A stretch of DNA of 64,000 nt from Rhopalosiphum padi (lineage: Eukaryota; Arthropoda; Insecta; Hemiptera; Aphididae): assembly GCF_020882245.1 (NCBI RefSeq), contig NC_083597.1, forward strand, positions 61,296,152 through 61,360,151. The letters are read 5' to 3'. A program made the position numbers and the translations under genes. The notes under the pieces were generated by a model that did not search any database, had not been told where the DNA came from, and saw only the letters and a list, made by a program, of their open reading frames with translations. Below, piece after piece: positions 12,571 to 25,883 of this stretch. Position 1 is the first letter of the stretch. Each line of letters begins with the position of its first letter.

Positions 12571-15500
12571 CATGGAATTATAATAATAATAAAAGAAAAA
12601 TTTAAAAGTAAACTATCCAACCCACTATTCGTTGCTAGAAGATTTTTTTTTTTTAATAAATTAAAGTAGTAGTGAATTCAAAATACACAACTAAAAGCAA
12701 ATTTATTTTTACTGTAATATATTAGAAAAATTAATTTTAATTTTATGAAATAAAAATATTTATATATTAATCAATATAATTCTAACCTAATAATATTGTA
12801 TTTTGATGCATTCCTATTCTAAGGTTTAGATAACGTATAACGTTTTAGTAGAAATTTGAATTATACTACACGTAATGTTACAATAGACAATGCTAATTTT
12901 GTACTAAAACATCACAATATTCATGTATCCTATTGTTACTAAGAACTATTTACATACTGAGTGTGAAGAAGACAATAGTGACCAACCTTGAACCTGAGTC
13001 CGCGAATTCGGTAAGGATTATAGTATATTATAACTTTCGTTGCATTACGTGCTTGGTGAACTGACCATAGGAATTCCGGTCGAATCAACTGCAAGGTCAT
13101 CGTCATAAACTTTCAAGGAGAGAATTCTTGCACACGGCATTATATAAAATCCGTAAGTTTACCAAGCGTATTTGCTTAATGGTCCACTCGATATTTTCAT
13201 ACAGTTATGTTTGTGTTTAAAAACCCAAGAATACAAGTGCTCGTTGTCAAAGTACAACTTTTAGGTGTATCCCTATATAAAAATAAGACGTTTAATATAG
13301 TTACATTTAGGATTTTATTTAAAGTGAATAGGGACAGTTATTACCATAATTTTTTCAAGAAAATAAATAGGTATAACTATAACTGTCCAATATTAGAAAG
13401 ACAAATATTTATACATTAAAACTAAATAAAAATAATGTAAATTTGATCGTTTACATTTTTCGACTATTAGGTTATTACCAATCTATTCCTGTAAATATTA
13501 AACGCATTATTTTATGAATTATCACATATATTAAAAATACAAACTGTAAAAATGTAAAAATATAATTATATTAATTATAAAACAACCCCGTTTTTGGTTA
13601 AAATGATAAATATTAACATACAAAATGCACTTCTACTTTAATTCATTGTATTTACAAAGTTTTAATATTTATTAAATAGATTATAATAATAATAGATTTA
13701 TATTTTATTAATAAGCTTACTTAATTAGTTTCATAATAAAATAAAATGCTATATCGCAGTACATAATGTTCGTATAATGTATATTTTTCAAGTTTTTAAA
13801 TAAAACATTAAATATATTAAGATTTAAGAGTTTAACTTTTAAAATAATAAATATTATAAGTACTATATTATATTAAAAAGTACAGTACTTTATATAATAA
13901 CAACAAAAGTCTCGAATTTTGATACTAGAAAATTTAATTAACGGAACTAAAAATAAATAAAAATATTCCTCATAAAAAGAATCATTTTTTCCAATCATTT
14001 TAAAGTATAAATATTATAATACAAATAACTAAATATACATATGATTTATGTTAATTAACAAAACAACTATGTTTTTTTTAACATACTGTTAATACAGTTA
14101 TGATTATTATTTTATTTAAGTACTAGTTTATTCAAAAATAGTAATATTATAAGTTATAATTATAATTTATAACATTCATAATCAATAACCCTAGTAAAAT
14201 GCACATGAAATTCCTTTAAAATGTGTTTATACTGTTGTATTATGTTTTAAAATTGAAACAATTTTAAATTAAATATATAAAAACTAAACAAATTAAAATG
14301 AAAAATGAAATCAAGTTTCACTGTCATTAAAAATAAGATATATTTATATTTTAGATTTAAAGCCAAACAAAAAATCTTTTGATTCTAAAGTACTTAATGT
14401 TAAACACAGTTATGAAATATTTTTCTAATTTCATTTTTAAATCTAAAATTAGCCAGTGAATTCGTATTCTAAAATGTCGTTTTATAAATAAACTCGTAAT
14501 AATATAATATTATTATTCATTTTTTAACATAATTATATTTTATTTTTGTCAAAAAATTAAAAATTAATTTCATATATTATACATAGTTCAAAAAATTCCA
14601 AAATATTTTGAAAATTATACCACGTTAAAAACGCTAGTATAAATATTTTTTAAAAATGCATGATTGCCATGATTTATGTTTATTTGTTTATTAATTACAA
14701 TATTAGAATATTATTAATATGTGTCTTTTGTAAAAAGATTGTTCTTGCAATATTAAAGTTTCTGTAATTTATTTTTCAATTACTGAGAAATTTTTAGTTA
14801 TTATTTTAACCATAGGGGTAAAAAAAACTGTAACAACTAGAGCCAATTTTCTAACAGAAACCTCAAAGTTGAACATCGGAGCATCTTTTCATCTATAAGT
14901 GTCTGAAGATATAAAAAAAACTTACATCAGAGGGATGCATAATCTAAAAATAGTGTAAAACCAATTTATTATTTTTTTTCAAACTAAAAATGTTTAAAAT
15001 GTAAAAACAATTTCCGTTCAAATAATAAAAGTAATATTATAAAAACAGCTACTGAAATTCTGTCAAAATAGTATTATATTTTACGATATTGAAATGTCGA
15101 TATGTCCATCACTTACCATAGGCGTATTCTTTATTACTTTAAAAAAACTAATAAACCTAAACATATTATAAAAAATAATATAAATTAAATTAAATTGTCT
15201 GCGTAAAAAAATAATCTGACGTCCAAGTGCAACTTTATGTGTATTATGAAACATATATATTAAATTATCAACAATAATCATATCAATCATTATTAACACA
15301 AATTATTATTCGTTTGTATATTATTGATCCGAATTACGGTGTTTATATAACAATATACGTATATCATAATAGTAGAAATGCATCGTTCAATAACATGATT
15401 CAAACAGTAAACATAAAACATTCAATCAATTTTTAAATAACAATGGTAAAATTATAGTGTCACAGTTTTTTTATTGTTTGGGTATTTTCAGACAATAGCT

Positions 15501-16864
15501 GATTGTATCTTTAATCTTTATATTATAATATATACGTTATTGTTGTTACGTATACCACGAGCAATGAATACACAAACAATTTTATGCTGTCATTACCTTA
15601 CAGTTTATTGTAAGTACGTCATATAATATCTACGTAGATTACTACTTACATCGTAAAACCAATTTCAAATAATTAATATTTACATAACTAGCACACATTA
15701 TGTTATATTTATATGTATATACAAAATTGTGTATTATATCCTGAAAATAATATGCAAATCGCTAAAAGCATGTAATGTATTTTTCTTATACGTAGAACCA
15801 TGTTTGATACCCTTTTGCAATATTGAATCATCATTCAACTACATTATAGGTGCCGTATGAAAGAAGTTGATCATTTACTAATTTAATTGTTTGTGTAAAT
15901 ACTAGATAAATTATTATTCATATTTCCACAGTAATATTATAAGTATTATGATATTTATAAGCTAATTTAATAATTTACTTACTTGTGAAATTTCAATAAG
16001 AGTTACATTTTTGGTATGATTAATATTTTTCTACTATCTTTTGAAAAACTAAACTAGATATTTGAAAGAAAAACAAAATCAACTACAAATATTTTAATAA
16101 AGTCGTCCGTCAACAGTATATTATGCACCTAAATAAAATGCAGAAAAGTGTAAATTTTATATAAGAAATAACTTTACATTCGGTACATAATATTACGATA
16201 GTTTTTATTTTTTATTTAACATAAATTTCGTCAACAGTTGAGATATGTTTGTAATTTACATTTTATATTAAATAAATACAATTGTATTTGTCATGATGGG
16301 TGATCACTAATCAGAATACCAGAATCCTGGATGATCCAATCAGTGATTTCGGAATTTTAGACCAAAGTTAGCTCACATTTATTTGAATCGTTTTAAGTAA
16401 CTTAATTATTTTACATAAGTTATTCAATCTTTACAATCTTTAATTATTTATCAATTTTTTTTATATTAAGTAAGTACTTCCTAAAATATTAAGCTAATAA
16501 AAATAAAAAAAATAAAAATATTTCAGACGCTTTAATGTAACTTTACTGTTCTGTTCAGTACCTATTCAAATTAAAATCTATTGGGTAATAATTGTTTTAA
16601 CGTGCATGATAAACCTACTCAATTGTGTTCCCATAACAATAAATATAAGATAATACAACTTTTAAGGTTTTATAAATCATAACAAATTCTATAAAAAGTT
16701 TCACTAAAAAAATTATTTTTAGAAAAATATTACAGTAAACCAAAAATATTGCATTTTTCCAAGATAAAAAAGAACTTTATCTGTGTAATAATATCATAAT
16801 ACGTATTTTGAAAAATATTTTGTTGTTATAATATAAAAATTATTTTGCAATGTGTTTTATTTTT
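12571..16864. other. A/T-rich stretch with one less A+T-rich patch at 12.96-13.20 kb
   Basis: No gene seen. The patch contains CAAGGTCA (13092-13099), the half-site type bound by FTZ-F1/ERR nuclear receptors, and a TATATAAAA at about 13141. An open frame of 70 codons at 13207-13419 has a composition typical of chance frames. The minus-strand frame at 15081-15299 is likewise unrecognised. Confidence 0.5.
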
Positions 16865-17022
16865 TATTGTGTGTTTATGTCACCTTTAAAATCTTCATTT
16901 TTCATTTGTGTGTAGGTTTTGAGAAAAAAAATATATTTTTAGTACTTTGAGATAAAGAAACAAAATTTTCATTTTTCAGTACTTTTCTAAATAATCGGAA
17001 GAAACTAAAAAAAAAATCAAAT
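16865..17022 (+). repeat. Dispersed repeat family B, copy 2
   Basis: It begins TTGTGTGTTTATGTCACC and ends near TAAATAATCGGAAGAAAC followed by an A-rich ATC end. The order and spacing mirror 5634-5825, while the middle is diverged. The pairing rests on short motifs only. Confidence 0.38.
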
Positions 17023-20000
17023 CATAAAAACATGCAATACCCATTTTTAACAAAATCAATTTTATTATTAATTTGGTTGTAAATCAGAAATGAATAACTA
17101 TGGATAGATATTTTAAACCAACACTATAGACATATTTATAATTAATTTCCAAACGAGATAATCGAGTTTCAAAATATTTTATTCGTCTCATTTTAAACTA
17201 TTTATAAACATTTTATATTTTCAACTTTTTTTGGTTTTTTTTTATTTATGTGTTTAAATTTCACTACTCATAATCGATGCAATAATAATTTATCAATAAA
17301 TTAATCCTTAACATATCCGTATAATGAGGTACATTCAAAACCTATTCTACGGCTGAAATAAAACTTTCCCAATTGTTTTTACATTGAAATGGTTTACAAT
17401 TATTCTACATAATGATTTCAATTTCATTATAATATATATTTATCATATTATATCCGACATCCGTATCCAACCAAATACTTGATTTAATACATTAAATTTT
17501 ACTATTCTCAGTCCTAAAATCAGTATTTACTTGACAAATTGATTCATATACAATATCAAAAATTTCAAATTCAAAAACTATATTAAATATTATTTTATAC
17601 AACAATGTACACAATATGGTATTTAAACTATTTATTTCCATATTATTGTGGTTTTGATATTTTATTTTCCCATAGTAAATTCTTAAATATACGTTCTGCG
17701 TAAATTTATGTTTTCCGGAATTGCCAACTTTGGTTTAAGTTTTCTGAAAATGTACGTCCGGCACGTCCATTCTATTAAAAAAACCTCAAAACATTTTATA
17801 AAAATAGACTTCCAAGTATTGCATATTATATAAATATAGCAAATTAAATTAAAATCGAAAAAATGTATGTTTGAATCTTATTTCCATCATTTTTCTCTTA
17901 AAATATTCAACATTAGGTACTTATGTTAGTTTAAAAAAATTATGAAAATTATATTATATGAATATATAATTTTGTGTTTCTATCCTATATAGATTACAAA
18001 ATTATATGATTATTAGTTTTTTATAATATTTGTCTTTTGTTATGTAGATACTGATCGAAGCAATTGGTTTTATGATATTTTAATGCATACATTTTAAATT
18101 TGTGGATGAATTTTTATATTTTGTTATTATCCAAAATTCGTAGGGACTTAAAACTGTTCATTACTACGTATATTATTATTTACTCTATACAATAAGATGC
18201 CAATATATATTTTAAACTAAATTCACTAATATATTATATTACGATTTATTTTTAGAAAATATTATTTCAATCTACATTTTTACCGTCGAAAAAAAAAATT
18301 ACTAATAGCAATATAACGTTTAATAAAATATCCTTAAAAATATAAGCTGATAAACCATACTCAGAAACGCTTTTATCGTATACAATTATTTATTATTGAA
18401 TTCAAATGCTAACTCATCCATTCCAATCAGTTACTCAAAGACAAGATACAATTAGCACCTACTATACAATAGTGCAATTTCAGCGGTATTTTTTTTATTT
18501 TAAATTATATTTTTCCAATTTAGTTCTAGTAAATCTATTGTCTTTAAACTAATAACGATACAATATAGCTATGATATTCTATTTTTTTGTTAAAATTTCT
18601 AAAAAAAAAAATGTTAAATATAATAGGTAGGTACTTAATGTGTACAAATGTAATGGCCATTTATTGTACAACTATTTACATAAATTTATTTTTTTTTAAT
18701 CTTAAGCTTGGACAGTAGCGATTATTTTAGCTTTTTATATACTATTTTACATAATCATATAAATGGTAATAAGAGAAAAACTTAACGATTTATATTGTAT
18801 TAAATATAAAAATTCTCTATTTAAGTACTCATGAGAAATTAGATGACGTTTCTGGTTGGCAATTGAAACAGATTATTTCGGTTCACTGCCGAATCTTGGT
18901 CGGTTTATTATATTATTTCTGTTTTTCTAGATATTTTAAATCGTTGCCATATATTTTCATTTTGTTTTATTTCTCATAATTTTGTGTTTTCGTTTGACCA
19001 GTGATTTAGCCTGATATTGTGCGTAAATAATTTTTTATGTCTATTATTGTATTGTATTTCAGTTTAGAAACATCAGATACTACTGTATTTTTATCGTCAT
19101 GGTTGGTTAAATTGTTTCCGTGTATTTTTCAATGTTCCAGTGGTCAAATAAACTAGCTGATATTCTTATTATTATTGCTTTTACTTATACATTTTGAACT
19201 TGATTTATTATGCTGATTGCAATGTCGTTGATATGGAAAATTATTTTGAATACTGGTGATGATGGTTAGAAAATTGTTGAATATGTTATAATTTTGGTTG
19301 GGATAATTTTCAAACTTTATATGTTATGTCTGTATGAAAACAGTAAATTTGGTTATGTATTTCTTTATATTATTATATCATTACCTATATGGCTATATTA
19401 ATAAATAATAAATGTGTTTAAAGTCTTTTGTGTCAAAAAATAACGAAAAGTTTTTTTTCCCAAATTGATTAAGATGCAGTAAATCAATTATTCTAAAAAA
19501 TGCAAAACAATACATTAATGTATTTTGTTGTCTCGACAGTAGATAAGATGGATTCTAATAAATTACAATATGCAATATTAGTATATATTATGTTAGTCTT
19601 GATATTCTGTTTGTATATAGCTGATAATTTAATCCTATATAATACTTCTATGGATAAATAATAATAAATCTTGTATTTTTAACAGTAATATTCTCGTTTT
19701 GACTAAATAATGTATGAAAACAATAGTGATAAATACATGATAAATTATAACTTATAATTAATGTATATCGTATATTTGATATATAATTAAAACTATATAT
19801 TATTAGTTATAATTATTAAAAACATATGATCCCATATAAAAAAATGCAATGGTAGAATCGCTTTTAACTATTTCCATATAATTATATATTTATATATGTG
19901 ATGAAAATTATCACTTTATAGCGTTTTGACACTTGAGAGTGATTTTCGTTTGTCACAGTGATAAACAATTATAATTCAACATATTTGGTATCTGTTTCCT

Positions 20001-21245
20001 CTATGATTTTTAATTATATGAATAACTGTGATTAATTCAATATTTGATTGTCGTTTTTCAGTCAAAATTGGTATTTTGTGAAAAGTGAGGATAAAACACA
20101 GATATAAAATGCAAAATTGATTATACAATAAATATTAGATTTTCATTAAATCGAAATACTAATAAAATTGCATTGTTACTCGTAATAGTAGGTAATCATT
20201 TTCACGATCGGGTAAAGTGGTAGAGTCAAACAAGCATTGCTGTTTGTGTCCCGAAATGATAGTAAATAATCGGCGGACGGCGATGGACTACAATAATGTT
20301 TGTATTTTTTACTTGCCACTGCTATGGATAGCGTCAAGATTTCACATGTTTTTCTTTTAAAAATTTAAAAATATTAAAAAATACCTAAGCACGATTTTTT
20401 GTATGTCACATATGCTATATCGACAAAAACTCAGTTCGAGTTCTTCAACGGCAACGGTCACACAATGACTTTCGAGTGCAATGCGAGAAATTATCGACAA
20501 GCGACGATGAACAATATAACACTTACTCATAATTAAACTCCATATGGAATTCAACGTAACTGTTGATTTGAAACATTATATTGTACACTGTTCGAAAAAT
20601 AAAACAAGTGCTAATAGGAATTTATTATATAGAAGTATGTAGTTTATTTTTTTTCTAGAAATGTTACAGCAAAAAAATTTTTTCTAAACAAAAACATTGA
20701 AATAAAAATATGTATCTATTTGTATTGAGTTGGAGCATTTCTAATCAAAGACCAAATATAACTTGAGTGTAAAATTGTCCTACTTTTTTCCCTTTTTAAT
20801 TTTTTTATAAGATATGGATGAGAAAGATGTCAAATGTATTTAATTTTTTAAATTTTATTCATGAGTAATGTATTTTATTTGGAAATAATAAAATGTAAAA
20901 TAGGATAGAGACTTCTGTTTTATATAAAATAAATTCCTTGTGATTCATATTATCTACCTATAATACGTTATGTTTATATAGTTTGTGATATAATAGATTA
21001 TAAATAAAAAAAACAGTTAGAAGCCGAGAACCGAAAAATTGTCCATCGGTAGAACGAGCAGAATGCCACTACAACTATAATAATAGTTATCCATTCCTCG
21101 AGTGTTAAACATAAACAGATTCATTTTATTAGGAAACTTTTCGAATACTGGTCGTATAATAAATATTATGTGTATGAAGAGGAGGCGTTAGATACCTATT
21201 CTCCACGGAATAGTCGATATATAACCAAGCGTTATTTGGGTTAAA

Positions 21246-21288
21246 TATATATAATGGACAACTACCACGGTAGCTGGCAGATTCATTC
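21246..21288 (+). promoter_or_regulatory. Candidate core promoter upstream of the receptor
   Basis: TATATATA (21246-21253) is followed by an arthropod initiator-like TCATTC (21283-21288), with a CCGGTCGCTCG stretch just after. The spacing is slightly longer than ideal. It lies about 4.3 kb upstream of the first recognised coding exon, whose 5' UTR must begin further upstream because that exon starts at a splice acceptor. Competing initiator-like sites exist at 20431 (TCAGTT) and at 22899 and 22906 (TCAGTT, TCAGTC). Confidence 0.18.
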
Positions 21289-23237
21289 CGGTCGCTCGTT
21301 ATGTGTATTTACTGCAAACACCTCAACAGTGGTATTACACTCGTATAACCACTATGTGGACTAGTTATATGTTGTTGTTAATATTATAGGGTCGACGGTA
21401 TGACCGAGTGCACATATAAACAAACATTTTGCTAAAAACTGTGTAAATTCAATGTGTCAATCGAGTAGATATTTCAATTTTGGAAAATCTTTACTACAAC
21501 CAAATAGTAGTGACAAGTCACGGTCATGTGATAATTCTTAATATGAGTAATAAATTAACTTGTAGTCATTTTACGCATAAACTACAATAATATCTTCAGA
21601 AATATAGAAGATGATAATTTACGTTTTAATATGTGGACTTGAATTTCCTGTGCATTTTAAACAGTATTGTGAGTAATATTATAATGATCATAACTGTATT
21701 GTGACAATAATAATTTAATGACGTCAAAATATAATAAATTGTTAATCGTTATAATCTATGTATTTATATTATAAATTATGATATAATGATGAATGTAATT
21801 AATTTAAATTTCTGTCAAAATGTTGGTACATTTTGACAATTATTTTTAAAACAAAATATCAACTGTTAGATATAAAAAATTAAGATAGACGAGTTTTATA
21901 TAAATAATATTATGCATATGCCTATGTCTGTATTTTATATAAGTAAAAAAATATTCTCGCATATACGTAGATAATATATTGTATGAGATAAATGTATGAT
22001 GTGCGTAAATTTATGGTGTTTTACAAAAATACATAAATAAAATCTTTAGTGTACCTAAATTGACAACGGAGCTGTCAAAGTTTTAATGGTGTTACACTTT
22101 TTTGTTTTTATTATTCACCATTCTTCGAACAATTTATATGATGAATACACTACATAGAGTAGCGCATATACACATCTATTATATAATATAATATGTAGAG
22201 CTATAGGTTAAAACATTTCCGCGGACACCACTTTATGTTCTGTGTATTTCAATGGTCAATGCTAAAATAATTATGGTGATTAATTTACATACGGTAATAA
22301 CAATCAAGTACCTCTTGTACGAAAAATGTAGGTCATAAATAATTTAGAGATCTAATTAAATATATATAATATTTTGTTTATTACATTATAATGAAATTAT
22401 AATTATACTATAAGTGCGTGATTCATCGAAATACTTAATATTGATTTTTCTTGTATATTAATTACCTATTTTAAATGTAATGATCATCGACCAGTTTGCC
22501 GACCAAGTGAACCGATATCCCTAAAAATTAGTACTCACCCCCGTGACAAAAGGAACAAACACACCGACTATCTGTATTGTGATATAATATAGTGGAATAA
22601 AGTGGTATTATATATCTTATAATCTAGTGTGATCACGGTAAATATTTTACGTTCCATCTCGACGCCGAAGAGTATGATAGGTCATAAAAGGGACGTGCCA
22701 TTGAAGAAAAAATATTTCCCTTGCAAAAACGTAATTCCTTTGATAACTCCACCTGCCACTATTTGATAAGGAAGACAGTGTCATCTTTTTTCTCAGATTG
22801 AGACCACCTATCTAGATTGCAAGTAGTCTAGTTCGAGTGCACTAAAGAAATAGCTCTAGTACGATTGCGCTTTCGTATAGTTTATGAGTTAATTCGTATC
22901 AGTTTTCAGTCTTTAATGTGAGGTCAGAATCTATTGTGTATTTAATCATATCAAATTATACTTCATTTATATTGTATACTTAAATTCTGAATTGATTATT
23001 ATTACATCGATAAATATAGTTCGATTGACATTTTCCAAGACAGTGAATGAGATTTTCATATTTTTTACAAAAATTTTATCGCATAGTGTATTTGATCAGT
23101 TCCCTAAAACCGCGCTTTAAACATCTGGAGCAAGTTTTACATAAACTACGGTCTTCAATAATTATTCTTTGATAAAGGAATTTATTTAGTCGTTTTTACT
23201 TTATTGCAACAATTTAATATAATTGTTTATAATTCAA

Positions 23238-23260
23238 AAATAAATAAATAAATAAATAAA
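23238..23260. repeat. (AAAT)n microsatellite
   Basis: Five full TAAA units (23241-23260) preceded by AAA, upstream of the receptor's first recognised exon. Confidence 0.95.
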
Positions 23261-24380
23261 AACCAGCCCGCTATAAAAATGGATCAAAAATATAATTACG
23301 CATATTAACGGAAATATGTACAAATAAAAAATTAATACGAGGAGTGAGTTGTTTATTTGCATCTCTGTAAAGGTTAAATTACGTAGGTAATAATATAAAA
23401 TCAGATTAAAAATTATTAAAGCACTCTATATTGATATGAATATCATTTATTTTTTAAATTTATGTTCTGAGAAACAAATTATATAGTTGTAATTTACATC
23501 TTAGTAATTAAATTACAGTAAATTAAATATAATCTTAAATTTTAGTATTCGTCAGTAATTTATAAATTATGTCGTACTTGTTATTGTTATTAATTTACAC
23601 AAAAAAAAAATTATCAGTTTTTATGCACATTTATTATGTATGTTGTTATGTATAATGGCGGGCCAATCGTTCAATAATCGTGGTGCAATATATAAAAATT
23701 CAACTTCAAACAAAAGAAATCTATTGTCATCTTCGCTTTTACCTAAGTAGTCAAGGTAGAGGATAAAAAAAAATATATTTAGAAGTCCAAATTGGTACTC
23801 AGTTCTGGCTATACAAGATTACTCTATTTTAATTTATTATATTTAATTTTGTTTAAAATGAATGTAAAGAATTTTAAGATAATTTATAACCTAGCTGTGA
23901 TAGTAGATATATTTAAACATAAAGATTAAATTCCTGTATCAGATCATGAACATAATACTAAAATATAAGTTAATATACGTTTACTGAATTGTCATAAAGT
24001 TTTTAGACAAAAAGTGCTCTGTATACCGGTCCTGATTTATGTCGTTTGTTAAATATTAATATTAATCATTTTAATAATTTAAAGTTATTCAAAATATATT
24101 TGAAATATTTAGACTTGTCTAAAATAATTAATTTATAGAAAGGTTAAACATTTATAGACAAAAAATGTATTATTTATAACACATGATATTATTATGAATA
24201 TAAAATTGTTTTTTAAGTCATTGTGTTCTTAAAGTGATAAAAGCTATCCTCCCCCGATACAAGCTATACTTTTAGGGAATTCTGCAATATTATATTCCAT
24301 TGTTAATTTATGTATAATTTTGATTTGTTTGGTATTGTTACAACGGAGTTATCATTATTATTAAAATACACTTCTAAACA

Positions 24381-25246
24381 AGACCCAAACTCACACTTTT
24401 ACCATTTCCTAAACCATCACCAATGTATATCAAAGGCGCGTGTAATTTTTCCAATTTTACCTCAAACTTGATGTTAATTATATTAACTCTTCGGAATTTA
24501 TTTGTAAAACTTCACACCTGATCATTCACGCTCGTTTTTTTGAATATTTCAGAATACTTATTAAATATTTTATTGATAACAGCTACAGTTTTCAATCTTA
24601 TCAGAAATATGATAAACGTCCATTACGGGTGGTGATTCGTAATCTCCATACTTCTACTTCAAATGAAGATATTATTTCCGCTTTCTCGGAGTTAGGACAT
24701 CAGGTCACCCCCGTTCATAATATTAAGCGCTTTTCCGATAAATCTCGTTTGCTTCTATTTTTTTTTTTTTTTTACCTAAAGAACCACCAAAACCTTGAAC
24801 TTATACAAAATTGAATTTATTTTGCGCACCAAAATAGTTATAGAAAAACCTTATTCACTAAAAGGCCACCACATTGTTATCGCTGCCTGTCTTATGAGCA
24901 CACTCAGAATTACTGCGATCAAAATCCAAGATATATTATATGAGGGGAAGAACACAGATCTGACGTATGCAATATGTTACCAGATTCTCCTGCCAGGTGG
25001 GCACTATACCATGGTAGTCACCTAGCCACCAAGGTAGCGTGTCATTTTTACTCCCAAAATCAAAGATAATTTTCTAAATCCACTTTAAATTCGAATTCCG
25101 ATAAACCGTCATATGCTAACCAATACCATCTACACTTTTCTTCAAATACCGAGACATTATTTACTTCTATTATTCCCGAATTCACAACTATCTTAAAGCT
25201 TATCCTGTCTCTTCTAACGACTTTATTAAGTAAAGGTAATATTTAA
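24381..25246 (+). pseudogene. Decayed ORF1 (Gag-like, pre-C2HC and zinc knuckles) of a non-LTR retrotransposon
   Basis: Pieces of one protein are spread over shifting frames. 24381-24490 reads ...PKPSPMYIKGACNFSNF. From about 24479 another frame gives FICKTSHLIIHARFFEYF and then DKRPLRVVIRNLHTSTSN (to about 24757), the core of the pre-C2HC domain found in Jockey/I-type Gag proteins. A run of 16 T (24758-24773) interrupts it. The reading resumes in a new frame as YKIEFILRTKIVIEKPYSLK and shifts again in an A-run at 24860. The last part has a zinc knuckle, CYRCLSYEHTQNYC (C-x2-C-x4-H-x4-C, 24875-24916). After it come a stop (TGA, 24938) and a damaged second knuckle, GEEHRSDVC. The hydrophobic tail TTILKLILSLLTTLLSK (to about 25240) resembles the usual C-terminus of such ORF1s. 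At least three frameshifts and a stop make it non-functional. It lies immediately 5' of the receptor's first recognised exon, same strand. Confidence 0.85.
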
Positions 25247-25549
25247 TCATCTATATCGTCGAATATCTAAATGTTGTTTTTGTTTCATTTGAATATGCAA
25301 GCTAACTTTATTAGATTCATATAATTATTTATAAATTAACCTATATTATTTAATACATATTTATATTTATATTGTGTATTTATTTTTTAATTTTTGCGAA
25401 CTGTATAATTCTCTATTATAATTAATGTTGAGCAACGATGAACTATCAATGTTTATAATAGTAACAAGCATAAAAATAATACACGTGTACCTATAATATA
25501 TACATATAATAAAGTATTAAGTATACCTATGCATTTAAATTTGTTTCAG
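25247..25549 (+). other. Possible start of retrotransposon ORF2, then AT-rich sequence up to the splice acceptor
   Basis: About 20 bases after the end of the Gag remnant there is a short frame reading MLFLFHLNMQANFIRFI (25271-25321). It is placed and shaped like the ORF2 endonuclease start of related elements (W/L-N-x-x-A-N-x-I), but it stops at once. No endonuclease or reverse transcriptase follows, so the element is truncated here. From about 25322 to 25533 there is plain A/T-rich DNA, followed by the pyrimidine-rich acceptor of the receptor exon. The ORF2 reading is an inference from position plus a few residues. Confidence 0.4.
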
Positions 25550-25883
25550 AAGTATTCGACTATGGAAGGCCATATAGATGATAATATTTTGAGCAATTGT
25601 ACAGCCATGGTGTTATCGTTAGAATTTGACAAATCGTCAAAAGAACTGGAGTATTACAATTCCTCCAGTCTTTTGGCAATATTGGGAAATATGTTAAAAT
25701 CCTCTGATGTGACGATGTCCAAACGAACAATGGCCAAAGACCGATTACATGACTGCGTTTATCCTCTACCGGAACCTTCGCATAACATTTCAATGTGGCA
25801 CAAGTTGATTTGGTCCACTGTTTTTATTGCCATGTTAATTGTTGCCATTGTTGGCAACTCAATTGTCATATGGATAGTGGCAG
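25550..25883 (+). CDS. Tachykinin/natalisin-type GPCR, first recognised coding exon (N-terminus and TM1)
   Basis: This exon encodes the extracellular N-terminus and first transmembrane helix of a neurokinin-like peptide receptor, a plasma-membrane Gq-type GPCR family. A 3' splice site (tttaaatttgtttcag) ends at 25549. I take the start as the ATG at 25562, which has G at +4. The ATG at 25529 lies inside the inferred intron. No in-frame stop precedes 25562 within the exon, so an earlier coding exon is not excluded. From that Met there are 107 full codons. N-glycosylation sequons are NCT (Asn12), NSS (Asn33) and NIS (Asn75). TM1 is about residues 81-106 and contains IVGNSIVIWIV, with the family Gly-Asn at 98-99. 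The exon ends at CAG|GTATGT in phase 1, and the split codon is completed (GCT, Ala108) by the exon at 52685. TM1 and the splice phase match the family well. The long N-terminus is unremarkable for it. Confidence 0.9.

Larger units (their letters stand above)
17023..24380. other. 5' flank or 5' UTR-intron region of the receptor; no recognised exon
   Basis: The receptor's first recognised exon begins at a splice acceptor, so at least one upstream exon should exist, possibly here. Less A+T-rich patches at 20,200-20,560, 21,040-21,420 and 22,490-22,930 contain initiator-like TCAGT/TCATT sites and are the best places to look. No coding sequence is recognisable. The 65-codon minus-strand frame at 20357-20554 is unrecognised and lies in one of these patches. 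Confidence 0.45.

Noticed and set aside
25529..25561. Start codon at 25529 for the receptor
   Set aside because: The bases between 25529 and 25549 form a good 3' splice site, so this ATG is probably intronic. The ATG at 25562 has the better context.
25560..25793. Minus-strand frame of 77 codons
   Set aside because: It is antisense to the receptor's N-terminal exon, whose plus-strand reading is clearly the real one.
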